Origin: Silene latifolia
Lineage: Eukaryota; Streptophyta; Magnoliopsida; Caryophyllales; Caryophyllaceae
DNA: 64,000 nt
Assembly (NCBI RefSeq): GCF_048544455.1
Contig: NC_133532.1
Location: forward strand, 86,197,156-86,261,155
Reading direction: 5' to 3'
The notes beneath the pieces were generated by a model that searched no databases, was not told the origin of the DNA, and worked only from the letters and a program-made list of their open reading frames with translations. The position numbers were made by a program, and so were the translations under genes. Positions 42,339 through 52,357 of the stretch are shown here, piece by piece. Every line of letters starts with the position of its first letter. Positions within the stretch are counted from its first letter, which is position 1.

Positions 42339-44330
42339 TGTAATAACCCGAACTTGTTCGTTCACTCGACTTAGTACTCGGTCGAGTGGAAGTCACTCGG
42401 CCGAGTGGGGTAGCTACTCGACCGAGTGTGTGTCACTCGACCGATCGAGTACCGGGTCGCTATCGCTTAGAACCGCGTGTGAGTGAGCCTTATACTTTTA
42501 CCTTCACTTTTCAGATTTTCTTCTTATTTCTCTCATCACCTTATCCATCTACCTTATCATTTCACTTCATCACATTTCCACCACAAAAATAAAACAGAGA
42601 AAAGGGAGAAAAGAGAGAAAGAGAAGAAAAGAGAATATTTTCGTCACCCCGCCTCGAATCGTAAGGCAATACCGTCTTTTTTCATAGGGGGCGTTTGGTT
42701 AGGGTTCTAAAAGAAAGGGAAAGGGAATTAACATACATGATTCCGTTTGTTTGTGTTTGTTTGATACAAATAAAGGGAATGGGATCCCCTCCCTTACCCT
42801 CCAAGACTTCTACATCCATACCCCTCACCCCCCCCCCCCAAGGTAACCCATTCCTTTCCCTCTCACTACTCCTACCACCATTCTTCCTTAACATTAACTA
42901 CCACCGCTAACTTTCAGACCCATCTCCCACCACTGCCAACCGCGACCCACCACCAACTATACGTCGGCATCGACGACCCCCACCATTACCGACCACCGTC
43001 GCCGACCCACCACCTCTTCCCCACCGTCACGAACATATCATGCTTTATCGCCAGTGATGGTCAATTACGCCAAACACCATCAAACCGCCAACACGACCCT
43101 ATAAACCGACGACCCCACCCCTAAGCCCCTCCCCAAACCGAGAAAACCTCCCACCACCGCCGTACACACTAGGATCTAGCATTTCTGGGGTGCAGGATGA
43201 TGTTTGCGGTTGAGGAAGGGAATCTTAGGGGTGGGGCCGCCTATTTTTATGGTCGTGTTAGGGATTTAACGATTGTATGGTCACGGCAAAGAGGTCGGCG
43301 TCGACGATGGGGCGCCAGGGGCGTCACCGTTGATGTTGTTTGTAGTGGTGGTTGTGGGTGTTGGTGGTTTATGTGGCGGTGGTTGGTTTATTAGTGAAGT
43401 ATTCAATTTTCTTTTATTTACTAACCAAACAACTCCATAAATCAAAGAGAATTTGATTCATTTCCCTTCCTTCCCCTTTCTTGATTCTATTCTCTTACCC
43501 TTTCCCGAACCAAACGCACTCTTAATTAATTTATACCATAGACCCGCCGTGACCTTGACCCACCTTAACCCGTCGTTGACTGCCTAAGTAGCTGTCGTTG
43601 ACCGCCCTAAATTTGGGTTTGACCGAGTTCTATACATGTTTATAGTTGTTGTTGTTGTGTGACCGTCTTAAGACGAGGATTTACCCCTTCTTTCGTGACT
43701 GATCTGGGGTGGTGTAGGGTGGTGGTCAGAGGTGGTGGTTTGGGTGGCGTCAAGGTGGTTTAAATCGGGTTCAAAGGGGAGGAGTCTGGTTGTGTTGTTG
43801 TGTCGGGTGTTGTTCGTTATTAGCGGTTATTGTGGTGGTTGTCGTGGTTGTTGGGGGTCACATCTAAGGGAGATGGCAGGTGGGGGTTGGGTCGTGACCA
43901 GCGTTCTGGTGGTGGCCCACGGTGGGGGCTGTTGTGGTCGGTTTGTGTAAGGGTGTCGGGTTGTTGGTTGTTGGTGTCGAGTGTTATTGGTGGCGGTGGC
44001 CGTGGTTGCTGCTGCTGGCCATGGCCACCATGGCTGGTGGTGGTGGTCCACGGTGGCAGCGGCAGGCGGTGGTCGGAGTTGAGGGTAGTCAGAAGTCGGG
44101 TTTGAAATATATTTAGAGGGATGAGTGAGACGGGATTTGAATTTGATTATAATAAGCTATTTAATTAGGTTAATAATTCGTATTTAATTTAATTAGATTA
44201 GTTAGTAATTATATTTATATATCGTAATTAGGTGCCGATTTTATGGAGGAACGCATTTTTTATCCGTTTTCTTGCTTATTTGGCGGGAGTGCTAAAAGGT
44301 AGGTTTATCCTACTCAGTTTTAATATCGAC
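42339..44330 (+). mobile_element. Partial chromovirus-like LTR interrupted by a MITE-like element
   Basis: It starts TGTAATAACCCGAAC after hairpin and PPT. A motif cluster at 42364-42452 mixes CTCGGTCGAG, CTCGGCCGAG, CTCGACCGAG and CGATCGAG. It reaches the GGTAGGTTTATCCTACTCAG block near 44300, which corresponds to GGTAGGGTTTCCCTACTCAG near 39540 in the Tekay LTR, and then loses similarity. A GT-rich stretch (43690-44090) and the element at 42687-43521 enlarge it. Confidence 0.6.
42687..43521. mobile_element. MITE-like foldback element
   Basis: The left end GGGGGCGTTTGGTTAGGGTT and the right end (read inward) GAGTGCGTTTGGTTCGGG are near inverted repeats of the type common in plant MITEs. The interior has a CCACC-rich arm (about 42890-43160) and a GGTGG-rich arm (about 43320-43390) that could fold back. 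I cannot define the target duplication, so the superfamily is undecided. The open frames inside are composition artefacts. Confidence 0.6.
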
Positions 44331-44444
44331 ATTCCTGCATTTTAACACAAAGTAGCGGCAGTATCGACATTCTAATCTAAAAGGCAAATAAATGACACAT
44401 TTAGCACAGAAACCATATCAAAACCAACCAAAAAGGAGTCATAA

Positions 44445-44446
<2 letters not shown>

Positions 44447-44516
<70 letters not shown>
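44447..44516. repeat. (GT)n microsatellite
   Basis: About 35 uninterrupted GT units, directly left of the TIR element. Confidence 0.97.
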
Positions 44517-44518
<2 letters not shown>

Positions 44519-44749
44519 TAGGGTCAGGATCCGGTGAGAACCACTAATATAATGAGAACTGTGAGAACTCTTACAAAATCATCATCAAATCTTGTTCCGA
44601 AAGTTTCGATGGATCATTTACCGTTAGTTTAGTTTATTCCAACACATATTTAGTAAGCTAAACAAAAAAATTTTGATTTCATTAACAAAATATAAACTTA
44701 ATGTACAAATATACAATTAGGTATACTAAAATGGCTATAGATGCATGAA

Positions 44750-44897
44750 AACGAATACTAGGTTCGTGAAAATTGTTACATGCATGAAAACGATTACTAG
44801 GTGCATGAAAATATCAGACTCTAGGTGCACGAAAATGAGTTCTAGGTGCGTGAAAATTGTTAGATACATGAAAAATGAGTACTAGGTGCATGAAAAT
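44750..44897 (+). repeat. Degenerate tandem repeat (CTAGGTGCATGAAAA-like)
   Basis: About seven copies of a 20-26-bp unit with core TGCATGAAAA, alternating with CTAGGT, inside the TIR element. Confidence 0.8.
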
Positions 44898-45037
44898 TAA
44901 TAAAATGTTTCTCGTCTCGATTCCGGTCAATAATTTGTACCTTTTAAATCAAAAAATATGTTATCTAGGCATAACATACTATGTCGAATCCAAATATGTC
45001 CTTATTTTTTACAAAAATAATCCTTATGGTGAAGTTC

Positions 45038-46782
45038 TGATGTGACCATAATTAGAGCATATTTAGTCCCCGAATTAGCCTTGTTCCCATGCTTTTTAGT
45101 GCATATTTGGGTCATTCATTGTCTTTAGTTCTTTGTTTTGCCTATTCTTTGAGGTTTTGATCTCTTGGTAGGAAAGGAGTGCAAACCTTGCATTTTCATG
45201 TCAAAATGAGACTAAATTGATTGAATTCAATGACCAAGCATCAAGGAGAGACAAGATTAGAAGGCCTTTGTACATACTATAGTAGATGGGCAATGATGAG
45301 AAAAGATCCTTGCATCTCCGAGGAAATCCCCAAGGATTTTATGAAGAAAAAGGAAGAAAAGAAGAAGAAACGAGACTGCCCAGCAATCCGTGCGTCTTCC
45401 CCTGAAGACGCCCGTCTCCACCACCACAATCCGTGCGTCTTCACTCCAAGACACCCGGGCAAAGATTCCAGAAGACGCCCGTCTTCTCCACAAGACGCCC
45501 GGGCAGAAACCACAAAAACCGCCCGTCCCGTGCTAGAGACGCCCGGATTCCCAGGCAGACCCATTTCGTCTTCATCAAGCTTCAAGGAAGGATGCACATC
45601 TTTTTCTAGAGACCGGAGTCTTTCCAAAAATACCGGCGTTTCCTTAAGTAGGGACTTAATCGTTATTTAAGCCCTTAGTTAACCCTAATTCATCCACCTA
45701 ATCCCCACTATAAATACCCCATTAGTCTAATTAGAAGAGCATGTTCTTCTTAGCAATCTTTAGAGTAGTTAATATCAATCAAATCTCTCTTTAATTTTGT
45801 AATCAACAATTAATCAAGTTTTAATACAAGTTTTATTTCCTTAATCTCTCTCTTGTTCATCCTTTATTTTTGGGTAATTGAAGATTATTTGGGTTATTAT
45901 TGGGAGATTGACAACCTTCCAATCAGGCATCAAGTACTTTTTTTATTCTTTGCTTTATTATTGGAATCATTAGTAGGTATAATTCTCTTAATCCCTTTTT
46001 AATTATTGCTAATTACTTTCATTTATTCATCATGTTTCACTTTGTTGGTATGATTGACAACCTTGCTAGCATGTTCAACATGATAATGAGTGAGTAGTCA
46101 CTTAGCTAGGGTTAATGGGTAATTAGGGGAAACCAACATGGGGGATGATTCATGCTTAAATTAATATGCTTTCATGGTTTATTTGCTTGCTTGTTATGAT
46201 CTCAACTCATGCACATGTTATGTTTGATGAAATGTGAGCTTATGAATCCTTGCATTTTTTACCCATCACCTATCTATTCAATGAGACTTGTAAGACATAA
46301 CCCAACTCGAGTCTCATTAGACCATGCATGTTGTTGAGTAGGGAAGACTAAGTCGACTTGTAGGTATTGTACAATCTAATCGATTCGGCTCCGGGACCCA
46401 AACTTTCCTAGGATTGTAAGATATAAACCAACTCGATCCATTACAACAATAATTGCTTGCTTATAATTTGAGAACATGTTTGTATGATCAATTCCCATGA
46501 ATCCCCTATGACCCCATGACACCCTAATGCTTTTTATCAATTGTTTACAACCCTTTTTATTCATCTTGCTTGTTTACTTTCATTTCTATTTAGTTTAGTG
46601 ATCTTCTATTCAAACCCCAATTGTGACACCCTTAAGACACCACTAGTTGCAATAGAAATCTCATCTCAATTCCCGTCCCTTGGGATCCGACCTTTACTTG
46701 CCTCTTTACTAATTGTAGAGTTGTTGGTGAAGTTATAAATTGTGTTTTGGTCTAGGTGCTCCTAACGACAAGTAACCGAAAG
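45038..46782 (+). mobile_element. Athila-A LTR, isolated copy
   Basis: It starts TGATGTGACCATAATT and is homologous to 18675-20454, with a motif cluster at 45383-45550 and TATAAATA at 45709-45716. It stops at about 46782 (AAGTAACCGAAA), some 30 bp short of the CCGACCA end. No PBS or internal sequence follows. It is a solo or 3'-truncated LTR; I could not find a convincing target duplication. Confidence 0.82.
45383..45550 (+). repeat. ATCCGCCCGTC motif cluster in the isolated LTR
   Basis: About ten copies of ATCCGTGCGTC, GACGCCCGTC and GACGCCCGG, mixed orientation. The motif composition differs from the other two LTR copies. Confidence 0.83.
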
Positions 46783-46843
46783 ATTTTAGATACACGACTA
46801 AGTTTTCACAGTTCTCACTATGTAGGTGGTTCTCACCGGATCC

Positions 46844-46846
<3 letters not shown>

Positions 46847-46893
<47 letters not shown>
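46847..46893. repeat. (AT)n microsatellite
   Basis: About 23 AT units between the TIR element and the FAR1-type segment. Confidence 0.97.
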
Positions 46894-46895
<2 letters not shown>

Positions 46896-47327
46896 CGGGA
46901 TCTCGTGAGTTGGGGTCTTATGGTGAGTTGTGAGTTGGGGAAATCAAGGGCTGAGATTAAAAGAAATCAAGGGCTGAGATTAAATGATAAATTAGAAAAA
47001 AAAAATGGAAAAATCGAAAAATACAAAAGCGCTGAAACATGAAAACAGAAACTTCATTAAAACAATATTCTCTCTCTCTCTACATCTCTCTACAAATCAG
47101 AAACAGAGAAACACAAAAATCAGAACGCCGCCTATAGAAATCTCATAAAAAACCTAATAAGATTACACAATTTCGTTGATTTTTAGCTGCAATCGAATTA
47201 CAGGTAATGTAAATTCGTTGATTTTTAGTGTATTCAATCGTATTTTCGAAATTAATGTACAATTCGTGAAATTCGTTGATTTTAATTGAATTAAATACTT
47301 GATTTTACTGTTTTCAGGTGTAAAAAG
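46894..47327 (+). other. 5' flank of the FAR1-type gene, possible transposon end
   Basis: It starts GGCGGGATCTCGTGAGTTGG beside the AT repeat and contains the short direct repeat AAATCAAGGGCTGAGATTAAA twice (46940-46985). A CT-rich leader (about 47067-47090) and an intron-like stretch ending TTTTCAG at 47317 precede the ATG at 47328. MULE terminal repeats could lie here, but the partner end is missing. Confidence 0.4.
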
Positions 47328-48802
47328 ATGGACAACGATATTAACAACAATTGTAGCGAAGAAAACAACTCGACAGTAAATATCGAAAAAGGTAATACTG
47401 TTATTGATTCTTATCTCTTTATCCGCCGTTGTTTATAAATCAATTATTAATTTCTATGTGTTTCTCAAATTATTTATTCGATATTATTGTACTTCTGCTT
47501 GTATTAGAGTAGAAAAAGAGAACTGTTATTCGATATTAATGTACTATTATTGTAATGCAAGACAAGAACATGATTATATTATTGGACTTATTATGATATT
47601 ATTGTAATATTATTGTGCGAAAACATGAAAATATATGGCTTGCAAAAGAGTAGCATAAAAAATACGAAAGATTATCTCAGTATGTAATAAAGTAAAATCA
47701 GAGAATAGTTATTCTGATATTAATGTACTATTATAATAACAGTACAATAACATGATTATATTACTGGACTGTTATTGTGATATTATTGTAAAATTATTGT
47801 GCTATTATTGTGCAGTAGCATGAAAATATATGGCTTGCAAAAGAGTAGCATAAAAAATACGAAGATATTATCTCGTATGTAATAAAGTAGAATCGAGTCT
47901 TGTTATTATTCGATATTATTGTACTATTATTGTAAAAGTAGAGAAACATGATGATATTATTGTATCTTGTTATTCGATATTATGGTACTATTGTTGTGAT
48001 ATTATTGTGCATTACCATGAAAATATACTACCGAAGAGAGTAGCATAAAAAAACACATTTAGTGTTATTGTGATGTTATTGATTGTCGTCTGTTTCCCAT
48101 TCTTTGTTATCATATCTTATTGTCACATTACTGGAATGTTGATCTCTCCCCCATGCTACTGTTATTGTGATGTTATTGTCATTTTGTTGTCCACTGACTG
48201 TACTCATTATAATAATTTACTGTCCCAGATCTTTCTACTGTCTCTATTGTTGAAGACAATGTAGTCTTAACTATTGAGGATTCTTCTAATAACAATATAT
48301 TCACCAGCCCAACCTGTTCAGACGAAGAAAACGATGATTTTGTTCCAACTCTTCATTACAGCAGTACACACGGGGGTACTGAGCAGTGGGTAAGGACTGT
48401 TGAGAGTGATTTTACGCCTAAACGTGGCATGTTCTTTCTTACCTTGGACGATGTAGTACAGTTCTACAACATATATGCATTGGCTTGCGGATTTGATGTG
48501 AGAAGGTACACAAATGCGAAGTATAAGGGGGGCGTCAGCGTCAAATCACTGGTCTGTAACAGACAGGGGTATTGGGATATGAAAAGAAAACTGCGACTTG
48601 AAGCAACAAACCACGAAGCTGGTAATTTGAGTACAACAGAGAACAAAGAGCGAAGAATTAGACAGCCAAAGAAGCATGCTCTAACAAGGTGTGGCTGCAA
48701 GGCGCACATGAGGTTGAGAACCTGTGAAAAAACCGACGACAGACCGGCTGGATATATTGTTTACGTCTTTGTAGACGTTCACAATCACTCTCTTTACTCT
48801 GT
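47328..48802 (+). pseudogene. FAR1/FHY3-type (Mutator-derived) DNA-binding protein, truncated after the FAR1 domain
   Basis: Exon 1 (47328-47391) starts MDNDINNNCSEENNSTV and ends at AAAAAG|GTAATA. Exon 2 starts after GTCCCAG at 48229, and the phase fits (a split Asp codon). Exon 2 encodes an acidic lead-in, then the WRKY-GCM1-like zinc finger of the FAR1 family: LDDVVQFYNIYALACGFDVR, SLVCNRQGYWDMKRK, TRCGCKAHMRL and the DVHNHSLYS motif. In MULE transposases and the FHY3/FAR1 transcription factors this domain binds DNA and precedes a MULE transposase domain and SWIM finger. Both are lost here because a Tat LTR begins at about 48803. The gene models are by eye. Confidence 0.78.
47517..48060. 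repeat. About 195-bp tandem repeat in the intron, three units
   Basis: TGCAAAAGAGTAGCATAAAA recurs at 47641 and 47836, and in altered form (GAGAGTAGCATAAAA) near 48036. GATATTAATGTACTATTAT-like stretches occur between them. AT-rich; no coding content. Confidence 0.75.
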
Positions 48803-48980
48803 CGGAATATTCCGGAATGTTCTAGAATTCTATGGATATTTATTCCTAATAAAAAATAATATTTTAAGTAAATATCTACCGTAATATTGTGTTTTATGGA
48901 ATAAAGAAGTGTATATCTACCGAAATTCCATAATAAAAACGCGAAAATATTTCTTGCTGAGGAGGAAACCTCTGGAAAAT

Positions 48981-49035
48981 GACGCAGCAGGTACTGTGCC
49001 TCTTCGAAGGATCGCAGTAGTTGATGCGCCTCTTC
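48981..49035 (+). repeat. Tat motif cluster upstream of TATA
   Basis: GACGCAGCAG, TGTGCCTCTTCG, GATCGCAGTAG and TGCGCCTCTTC alternate in 55 bp, ending about 85 bp upstream of the TATA box. Confidence 0.75.
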
Positions 49036-49119
49036 TCCAGCCCTCTTTTCGCCTTTTCAGAATATTTCCGTGATTTGTTTCCAAATCTGTGTCATTCCTA
49101 AACTCTTCCATATGTTTGG

Positions 49120-49127
49120 TATAAATA
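49120..49127 (+). promoter_or_regulatory. TATA box of the Tat 5' LTR
   Basis: GGTATAAATAGAGG, in the same position as the other Tat LTRs. Confidence 0.7.
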
Positions 49128-49171
49128 GAGGCCTCCCGTCTCCATATTTGGCACACGAGTGTTCCCCCCCT

Positions 49172-49185
49172 TCTCTCTCTCTCTC

Positions 49186-49279
<94 letters not shown>
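49172..49279. repeat. (CT)n microsatellite in the presumed transcript start region
   Basis: About 54 CT units with one CCCT interruption, 45 bp downstream of TATA. The equivalent place in the other Tat LTRs has only a short CTTCTCTTCTCCC stretch. Confidence 0.97.
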
Positions 49280-49282
<3 letters not shown>

Positions 49283-49670
49283 ATTCTAGACTACGCTATT
49301 GCCTTTCGACGCCTACGTGCTTGATCAATCGACCATGTAAGCTCAGATCATTCTGAGTCACAGTCACGTTGCATTGACCGACCAATTTGACCAACCCCAC
49401 CTTTAAACAACCTAATCAATTTACTAAATCCTCTAACGAGGGCACTTTTCACGCATATTCGAGTCGAGCAATAACTAAACGATAAATTTAGTCAATCTCG
49501 TTTCGTCAAACATGTAAGTCTTAGGGTGTAAATCCTATTTTATTATTGTACTTTTATTTTGTATCAATTAATGTAAATCTACATCAAAAGCACGTTCGAA
49601 AACCGATTTAAAATCCATCTTTTAAAACCGTTTTGACGAAACAGCAGAGGTCATACATCGAGAAGAAAGG

Positions 49671-49733
49671 CAGCAGCAGCTGCGCCTCTTCGAAGGATCG
49701 CAGCCTTGCTGCGCCTCTTCCAGAGGCTGCTTG
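49671..49733 (+). repeat. Tat motif cluster downstream of TATA
   Basis: GCAGCAGCAGCTGCGCCTCTTCG, GATCGCAG, CTTGCTGCGCCTCTTCC and AGAGGCTGCTTGC are alternating, self-complementary motifs. Confidence 0.72.
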
Positions 49734-50231
49734 CTACTCCTGCTCTTCTTCTTCTTCCTCTGCTTCCTGCATATTTTTCTCCCTTTTTTATTTTTTCGTT
49801 TTTTCTTCATTCTCTTTGTTATTTCAGTATATAAATCATATTTTTAACAATTCCCTTTTAATTACGATGTTTAATTCGTTCTTAATCCCGAGTAATTCAA
49901 TACTTGCGGGTTTTCGCCGTTTTAATACAAATCCATTCTTCGGGGTTTTGACTTGTTCATGTCGAGGTTCTAGAATCCTAATTTGACACATAAGTTTTCT
50001 TCCAGGTCTTATTTGTCCAGTTTCGTCCTAATTTAACCTCAAGTTTCACCTTTTTGTGTTTCCGACACGAGTATAATCATAATCATGTAAACCGCTGTAA
50101 TTTCTCATTTTAATTCATTTTATGACTTGTCCAGATACATATAATCTGTTAAAACACTTGAATTCGAGTCTAATATCGATAATCCATCTTCAATCTACCA
50201 ACAAATGATAACAGTGTTGCGGTTCTGACTT

Positions 50232-50647
50232 CACAGCCAGAACCCAGCTCTAGAACAGACGCATGAAGTGCTACGCCTCTTCCAGAGGACGCAGCAAATG
50301 CTGCGCCTGTTATGGGTTGGTCTCTGCCTCTGAACTCTTTCTTGCTTTGACATAGCTCCTAATTACGGTTTAAATCAATTATTATCCATATTATCACCTC
50401 TAATCTGACATATTTTCATATTTTAATTCTAATTAGGAGCACAGCCAGAACCCAGCTCTAGAACAGACGCATGATGTGCTACGCCTCTTCCAGAGGACGC
50501 AGCAAATGCTGCGCCTGTTATGGGTTGGTCTCTGCCTCTGAACTCTTTCTCGCTTTGACATAGCTCCTAATTACGGTTTAAATCAATTATTATCCATATT
50601 ATCACCTCTAATCTGCAATATTTTCATATTTTAATTCTAATTTCATT
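50232..50647 (+). repeat. 208-bp tandem duplication in the Tat LTR
   Basis: The block starting CACAGCCAGAACCCAGCTCT occurs at 50232-50439 and again from 50440, almost unchanged. Each unit carries one motif cluster (CTACGCCTCTTCCAGAGGAC then GCAGCAAATGCTGCGCC). Confidence 0.9.
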
Positions 50648-50892
50648 TTCCTTTTATTTTCTTCTTCGAAATCCCGTCTTTGAGCGTGCTTTTGACGTAG
50701 GTCAAATAAACCTTGTAGATATTGTAATTCATTTATCGTCATTATTATTATTTGTGATTTAGTTGTATGGCATTTACATGTATTAAATCTAACATTTGCT
50801 TCGACCAATTAATTTGCTAAAACGCGTGTTAACCGACATAGTCTAATTTAACCTGCTAGGATTAACCCTTGTTTGTTGCATTGCATGGATTA

Positions 50893-52357
50893 TGACAGGA
50901 TAGTCGTATACCTACCAAAAATAACCAACGGGCACTAACTAATATAGCAAGGGAAGTCGGGTCGATCTCCACATGGAGGCAAGATATCTGTTAAAGGTCC
51001 GTCTATTTAGTCACAAAATGGTGGTTGTAAGTTGGTTTTCTAAACGAAAAGGTTTAAGGGAAAGAGTAGTAAAGATGAGCAATAAAAAGGCAGAAAATGT
51101 GAATAAGATGATCAATAAAGAGGGAACATGTCGGGATTTCGGTTCACTACGGTAGTCTAATGACTCAACTGCAAATAGTCTAGATAATTTACTGTGAGAC
51201 GGATATTGGAAAGGTCCTTCCGGTCCACTTTCTATCCTAGATTTCCACTAACTTAACTTCCGTCCTCGTCAGGGTAGTCTACTGTTCATAGCAGGTCTAT
51301 TTAGTCCAATCTTCCGATCCAGGAATAAATTTAACCAGATTAAAAGGATAACTTAGAAGCGTGCACTCAACTAAGTCGATATTATAATTAAATTGCCATG
51401 GGTACAGATTCTCACAAATAAGTCATCTAGCCTATTCGCTACATCGTCACAATTCTACCATAGATCCCCTAATCCCAACATGAATAAATTTAGCTACTTA
51501 TGCTATTAATGTTGTCAATATTAATAATGATGAATTAAATTGCATAAATAAAACTTAGGGCAAAAATTAAGGAAGAGAAGAACAAGTAATTAAAGCAATA
51601 ATTGATGAATTTAAGATTAAAAGGAGAAAGAGATTACAATCACGAGAATTCCGGCGTAAAGAACGAACGAGATCCAAGCAAAATAACCCGAAAGCAAAGT
51701 TACAGTAGAAAAGTTTAGGGAAATATTAAGAGAGAAAGCTAAGAGTAATTCAGAGTAAAAGTGGCGTAAACGAAGTGTTAACAGATACTAATGACCTAAT
51801 CACACGATGCTTAAATAGAAAAATAACAAAGTCCATAACTAAAATAAGCAACACGGGTTAATTAAGGCCCGTGAAAACTCCAATCTTCTCAATCGAGCAG
51901 TATAAAACCTCTCGATCGAGGACTTCAACAGATAAACCTCTCGATCGAGCACAAATGTTGCTCGATCGAGGAAAGCCTTAAAACAGCACTTTGATCGAGT
52001 AAAATAAATTACTCGATCGACCTCCTCAACACGTGAAACCAATTGATCGACCATGAAAAGCATTCGATCGAGATTTCTTCCTCCAAAAATAGCTTTAACT
52101 CGCTGCCGACTGCTTCGTTGACCATTCCTTCACGCATCCCAATGCAGTATCTCGCTCTAAAATTCCCGTCTCCTCAAAATGCATGCAAAACAGGACGAAA
52201 AGGGTAAGATTCCACTAATTTCAGGTTCATTCCTACAAAACAGACAAAACGAACCAAAGTAGCCATTTCGGGGCATAATGCAATACAAAACAGTACAAAA
52301 GTACATACAAATACGTGCAAAATAAGGCTAAAAAGACTATATAAAATGCACGTATCA
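50893..52357 (-). mobile_element. Athila-B 3' LTR
   Basis: 1465 bp, nearly the same as 60095-61588 apart from a few dozen point changes and an indel of about 30 bp near 51530. The CTCGATCGAG-type cluster is at 51887-52072, with a TATTTAAGCATCG-like TATA region (minus strand) near 51810. Confidence 0.9.
51887..52072 (-). repeat. CTCGATCGAG motif cluster, Athila-B 3' LTR
   Basis: About eight copies of CTCGATCGAG or variants (TTGATCGAG, CTCGATCGAC, ATTCGATCGAG). Confidence 0.88.

Larger units (their letters stand above)
44527..46843. mobile_element. TIR element of undetermined superfamily containing an Athila-A LTR
   Basis: GGATCCGGTGAGAACCAC at 44527 is inverted at 46826-46843, and similarity continues over about 42 bp (GAGAACTGTGA and its complement). 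Without the LTR the element is about 570 bp and non-coding. It carries a tandem repeat of CTAGGTGCATGAAAA. It is flanked by (GT)n on the left and (AT)n on the right, so the target duplication cannot be read. Confidence 0.65.
48803..50892 (+). mobile_element. 5' LTR of a plus-strand Tat element, first part
   Basis: It starts within the LTR (about 250 bp of the LTR start are missing) with TCGGAATATTCCGGAATGTT and runs to 50892, where a complete Athila-B element is inserted. The remainder is at 61594-62042. TATAAATA lies at 49120-49127. An expanded CT tract and a 208-bp tandem duplication enlarge it. Confidence 0.82.

Noticed and set aside
42386..44105. Several G/W/V-rich frames
   Set aside because: They arise from GT- and CCACC-rich composition inside the LTR and MITE. 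No domain or homologous frame supports them.
49057..49356. Open frames coding for RE, SL or LS repeats on both strands
   Set aside because: They are direct translations of the (CT)n microsatellite and have no other content.
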